Source of the DNA: JBEKUY01 sp049514555
Lineage (GTDB): Bacteria > Acidobacteriota > Terriglobia > Acidiferrales > UBA7541
Assembly: GCA_049514555.1 (NCBI GenBank)
Contig: JBEKUY010000020.1
Span: 1-9,177, forward strand
DNA length: 9,177 nt
Direction of reading: 5' to 3'
The position numbers were made by a program, and so were the translations under genes. A model generated the notes under the pieces. The model did not search any database, was not told where the DNA came from, and saw nothing but the letters and a program-made list of their open reading frames with translations. Of the stretch, positions 5,797-9,177 are shown piece by piece (position 1 is the first letter of the stretch; each line of letters starts with the position of its first letter).

Positions 5797-6402
5797 TCAC
5801 AATCGCACCGAGACACGCGCCAGGCGCCGGCCGTCCTTGCCGAAGATTTCCAGGATAAGGTGATCCGTCAGCGGAACGCCCTTACTGAAGACAGTGAGGT
5901 CGTAGACCCACGTGTCGAGCCGAATCGTGACCGGCACCCCAACCAGCGTTGTCGGTTGCTCTTTTCGTTGGAAGAATCTCCACAGCGTCAGAGTCTCCAC
6001 CGGCCTCATCGCCAGGCCCCGCTTCCAAAACCCGTCGAACCGCAGTGAACTCATTACTTCCGGCGTTGCCAGCAAGGGGGACACTTCGGTGAGCCCGATG
6101 TGACAGGGAAACTCGCGGATGAATATCCGCACGGACAATTCCTCTGGAAAGAACCTGACCACATCCGTGCCGCGGCGGAACTCGATTCCGCGCGTGGTTT
6201 CGCGGCGTTTGAGGCCGTCGAAGAACCCGGGAGCTGTAACCGCGCCTCGAATCGTCAGACAAGGTCCACCGGGCAGGCCACCTTCGGTAGCGAGTGCAAC
6301 TCCGCCGGTATAATCGCGGACTGTCTTCGCCACCGCAACGTGTGGCAACACCGCGCTCAACGCTGCCAGGACGGAAAGGGAGAATAGCTTCATGAGTGAC
6401 AT
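5797..6402 (-). CDS. secreted protein of unknown function, co-transcribed with fumC
   Basis: I do not recognise a family. The 201-residue product begins with a clear Sec signal peptide: MSLMK, a hydrophobic run at residues 6-20, and a likely cut after AVA at 25. There is no lipobox or later membrane segment, so it should be periplasmic or exported. The mature part has only two cysteines (C48, C100), which could form a disulfide. It is rich in short beta-prone stretches such as TDVVRFFPEELSVRIFIREF and TIRLDTWVYDLTVF. It follows fumC by 21 bases on the same strand. Neither ATG 6402 nor ATG 6393 (three residues shorter) has a visible ribosome site, so it may depend on coupling to fumC. The signal peptide and base composition like its neighbours make it a credible gene. 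Confidence 0.72.
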   Translation of the reverse strand: MSLMKLFSLSVLAALSAVLPHVAVAKTVRDYTGGVALATEGGLPGGPCLTIRGAVTAPGFFDGLKRRETTRGIEFRRGTDVVRFFPEELSVRIFIREFPCHIGLTEVSPLLATPEVMSSLRFDGFWKRGLAMRPVETLTLWRFFQRKEQPTTLVGVPVTIRLDTWVYDLTVFSKGVPLTDHLILEIFGKDGRRLARVSVRL

Positions 6403-6423
6403 ACGAACCGGCCGCGCGGGCCG

Positions 6424-7836
<1,413 letters not shown>

Positions 7837-7842
7837 GGTCGT

Positions 7843-7848
7843 CTCCCC
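7843..7848 (-). promoter_or_regulatory. Shine-Dalgarno fixing the fumC start
   Basis: On the minus strand GGGGAG lies six bases before ATG 7836. This supports the 470-residue product over the 490-residue frame that opens at GTG 7896. No convincing -35/-10 pair for fumC is visible. TAGACT on the minus strand (plus coordinates 7903-7908) is the best -10 candidate and lacks a recognisable -35. Confidence 0.7.
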
Positions 7849-7916
7849 GGGCGTGCCAGCGGGCGCGTCCGGACAAAGGCGCTCGGGCCGGCTCACCGCT
7901 TCAGTCTAGCAGCAAC

Positions 7917-7989
7917 GGGGGCCAGCGGGCGCACATCCAGATGGCCCCCTAGGGGCCGCGGGATCTTCTTTCGGGGGGCGACAAGCCCC
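7917..7989. repeat. cluster of GC-rich inverted repeats in the divergent intergenic region
   Basis: Three stems lie here. GGGGGCCA (7917-7924) pairs with TGGCCCCC (7942-7949). GGCCCC (7943-7948) pairs with GGGGCC (7952-7957) over a three-base loop. GGGGC (7975-7979) pairs with GCCCC (7985-7989) over a five-base loop. The first two share the same bases and exclude each other. The cluster lies between fumC and the radical SAM gene and is not coding. It could be a REP-like interspersed palindrome, a pair of protein-binding sites, or leader structure. I see no second copy in the window. Confidence 0.5.
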
Positions 7990-8019
7990 GGCGTACCAAG
8001 GACTAGGTGCGAAGTACGG

Positions 8020-8025
8020 TATAAT
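8020..8025 (+). promoter_or_regulatory. consensus -10 box (TATAAT) for the radical SAM gene
   Basis: TATAAT at 8020-8025 is a perfect -10 and stands out in GC-rich surroundings. No TTGACA-like -35 is visible at 16-19 bases upstream (the bases there read like CAAGGA), and the extended TGn element is absent. An activator or a lineage-specific sigma factor may be needed. Initiation about seven bases downstream would give a leader of only about 12 bases before TTG 8044. Confidence 0.5.
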
Positions 8026-8028
8026 TTC

Positions 8029-8045
8029 GGGGGGAGATCCTCCTT
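8029..8045 (+). promoter_or_regulatory. strong Shine-Dalgarno within a self-complementary stretch
   Basis: GGGGGGAGA (8029-8037) is a strong ribosome site, with GGAG seven bases before TTG 8044, and it decides the start. The same GGAG (8033-8036) can pair with CTCC (8040-8043) over an ATC loop. The stem can be extended by two G/T wobbles into the TTG (G8032-T8044, G8031-T8045). A small hairpin could therefore hide both ribosome site and start codon. The complementarity is seen; a control function is inferred. Confidence 0.5.
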
Positions 8046-9135
8046 GGAATCGCATCTCACTGCGAGGCAGAAGGTTGAGTCGTCCCTCGGCGTACGCTGG
8101 TGGCGCCGGGCGCGCTTCCTCCATACTCGCCTGCGCGAACTGCGCATGATCGCCTGGGGCCTGCTCTCCACCGATCACCCCCTGCTTGTGCACGTCATCC
8201 CGATCCGCCGCTGCAACCTCTCCTGCACCTATTGCAACGAGTTCGACGATTTTTCGCCGCCGGCGCCATTCGAGGAAATGAAGCACCGGCTCGATCTTCT
8301 AGCCGACATGGGCACGGCGGTCATCACCATCAGCGGCGGCGAGCCCCTGCTCCATCCCGAGCTTGACGCCATCATCCGGCACGTTCGTCATCGCGGCGTG
8401 ATCGCCGGACTCATTACCAATGGCTATCTCCTGACCGCCGAGCGGATCGAGCGCCTGAACCAGGCCGGCCTCGAGCACCTGCAGATCAGCATTGACAATA
8501 CCGTGCCCGACGAAGTCTCCAAGAAAAGCCTCAGAGTGCTTGACCAGAAGCTCGTTCTGCTCGCTCAGCACGCTGTCTTTCAGGTGAATATCAATTCCGT
8601 CCTCGGCAGCGGGGTGAAGGATCCCGAAGACGCCCTGGCCATCGCGCACCGCGCCGTCCAGCTTGGTCTCACCAGCACCGTGGGGATCCTCCACGATCAT
8701 AATGGCCAGCTCAAACCGCTCACTCCCCGCGGAATCGAGATTTTCGAGGAGATCATGGACCTGGGCAAGCGCTCCTACACCCGTTTCAACACCTTCCAGC
8801 ACAGCATCGCCCGCGGCCGCGAACACACTTGGCGCTGCCGCTCGGGTGCACGCTACCTTTACATTTGTGAAGATGGACTGGTCCACTGGTGCTCGCAGCA
8901 ACGCGGCTATCCGGGCATTCCCCTGGCGCAATATACGAAGGAAATGCGCCGCCGTGAGTACTTCACGGAGAAACCCTGCGCCCCGCTGTGCACGGTCTCT
9001 TGCGTCCAGCAGATCGCCGTCGTGGACAACTGGCGCGATCCGCAGAATCTCAAGCCTGTTCCCGCGTCCGCTCCGGGCCTCTCGGCCGAGACGCCCCTCG
9101 TGCAGCTATCTTCCGCGGCGCGGCGAGATCCTTGA
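8044..9135 (+). CDS. radical SAM protein with SPASM-like C-terminal domain
   Basis: The 363-residue cytoplasmic enzyme binds a [4Fe-4S] cluster through CNLSCTYC (C57, C61, C64) and SAM through a core that includes ISGGEP (96-101). ITNGYLL and LEHLQISID continue the barrel. The C-terminal domain has six cysteines: C265, C275, C283, C312, C316 and C320. C265 to C283 fit the SPASM rule CX9-15GX4C through G278, but the second half (C-x3-C-x3-C) departs from the usual pattern. At least one auxiliary cluster is likely. Such domains often occur in enzymes modifying peptides or proteins, but no precursor peptide gene is visible nearby, so the substrate is unknown. TTG 8044 is chosen for its ribosome site; ATG 8146 would remove 34 basic residues and keep all motifs. 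It recalls a family common in Acidobacteriota (from memory). It diverges from fumC. Confidence 0.85.
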   Translation: MESHLTARQKVESSLGVRWWRRARFLHTRLRELRMIAWGLLSTDHPLLVHVIPIRRCNLSCTYCNEFDDFSPPAPFEEMKHRLDLLADMGTAVITISGGEPLLHPELDAIIRHVRHRGVIAGLITNGYLLTAERIERLNQAGLEHLQISIDNTVPDEVSKKSLRVLDQKLVLLAQHAVFQVNINSVLGSGVKDPEDALAIAHRAVQLGLTSTVGILHDHNGQLKPLTPRGIEIFEEIMDLGKRSYTRFNTFQHSIARGREHTWRCRSGARYLYICEDGLVHWCSQQRGYPGIPLAQYTKEMRRREYFTEKPCAPLCTVSCVQQIAVVDNWRDPQNLKPVPASAPGLSAETPLVQLSSAARRDP

Positions 9136-9151
9136 CCGGCTTGTGTATCCT

Positions 9152-9177
9152 ATGGAATCTCAGATGATTACCCGGTG
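9152..9177 (+). CDS. possible start of a further gene, cut by the window edge
   Basis: In-frame ATGs at 9152 and 9164 open a frame (MESQMITR) that stays open to the end. TATCCT at 9146-9151 resembles a weak -10 box. Its predicted transcript start near 9158 would leave only ATG 9164, with almost no leader. There is no clear Shine-Dalgarno and only nine codons are present, so this is a weak call. Confidence 0.25.

Overview
The window is GC-rich bacterial chromosomal DNA with tight, mostly overlapping genes and no tRNA, rRNA, CRISPR array or transposase that I can see. It holds one conserved-looking metabolic neighbourhood. F420-synthesis genes in a non-actinobacterial style (separate cofH and cofC, no fused fbiC), a class II fumarase and a radical SAM protein that reminds me of soil Acidobacteriota homologues point to an acidobacterium or a similar uncultured soil lineage. 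That placement rests on memory of homologues and is only moderately secure.

Region 1 (1-3228, + strand) is a molybdate-uptake operon. After what may be the last ten codons of another gene (1-33) comes a 200-base promoter region with two inverted repeats. Then follow a small excisionase-type helix-turn-helix/TOBE fusion regulator (236-649), modA (666-1460), modB (1457-2131) and modC (2128-3228). The modA/modB and modB/modC junctions are 4-base ATGA overlaps. The regulator, with a DNA reader and a molybdate-binding fold in one short chain, is the likely molybdenum sensor of the operon.

Region 2 (3229-5748, + strand) is a deazaflavin (coenzyme F420) module. A nested 52-base hairpin separates it from modC. 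It then holds cofH (FO synthase radical SAM subunit 2), cofC (phospholactate/PEP guanylyltransferase, overlapping cofH by one base) and a small PPOX-fold flavin/deazaflavin oxidoreductase that probably uses the cofactor. The partners cofG, cofD and cofE are not in the window.

Region 3 (5797-7836, - strand) converges on region 2. It contains class II fumarase (fumC) followed 21 bases later by an unrecognised secreted protein of about 200 residues. Small hairpins lie between the converging genes.

Region 4 (7837-9177) begins with a divergent intergenic stretch full of GC-rich inverted repeats. A consensus TATAAT box and a strong Shine-Dalgarno that can fold on itself precede a radical SAM protein with a SPASM-like, six-cysteine C-terminal domain and no obvious substrate. 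The last 26 bases may open another gene.

I found no clear defence system, mobile element or wholly new system. The most useful leads are the molybdenum-sensor/operator pair, the partial F420 module beside molybdate uptake, the SPASM-like protein with its unusual translation-start region, and the secreted protein coupled to fumarase.
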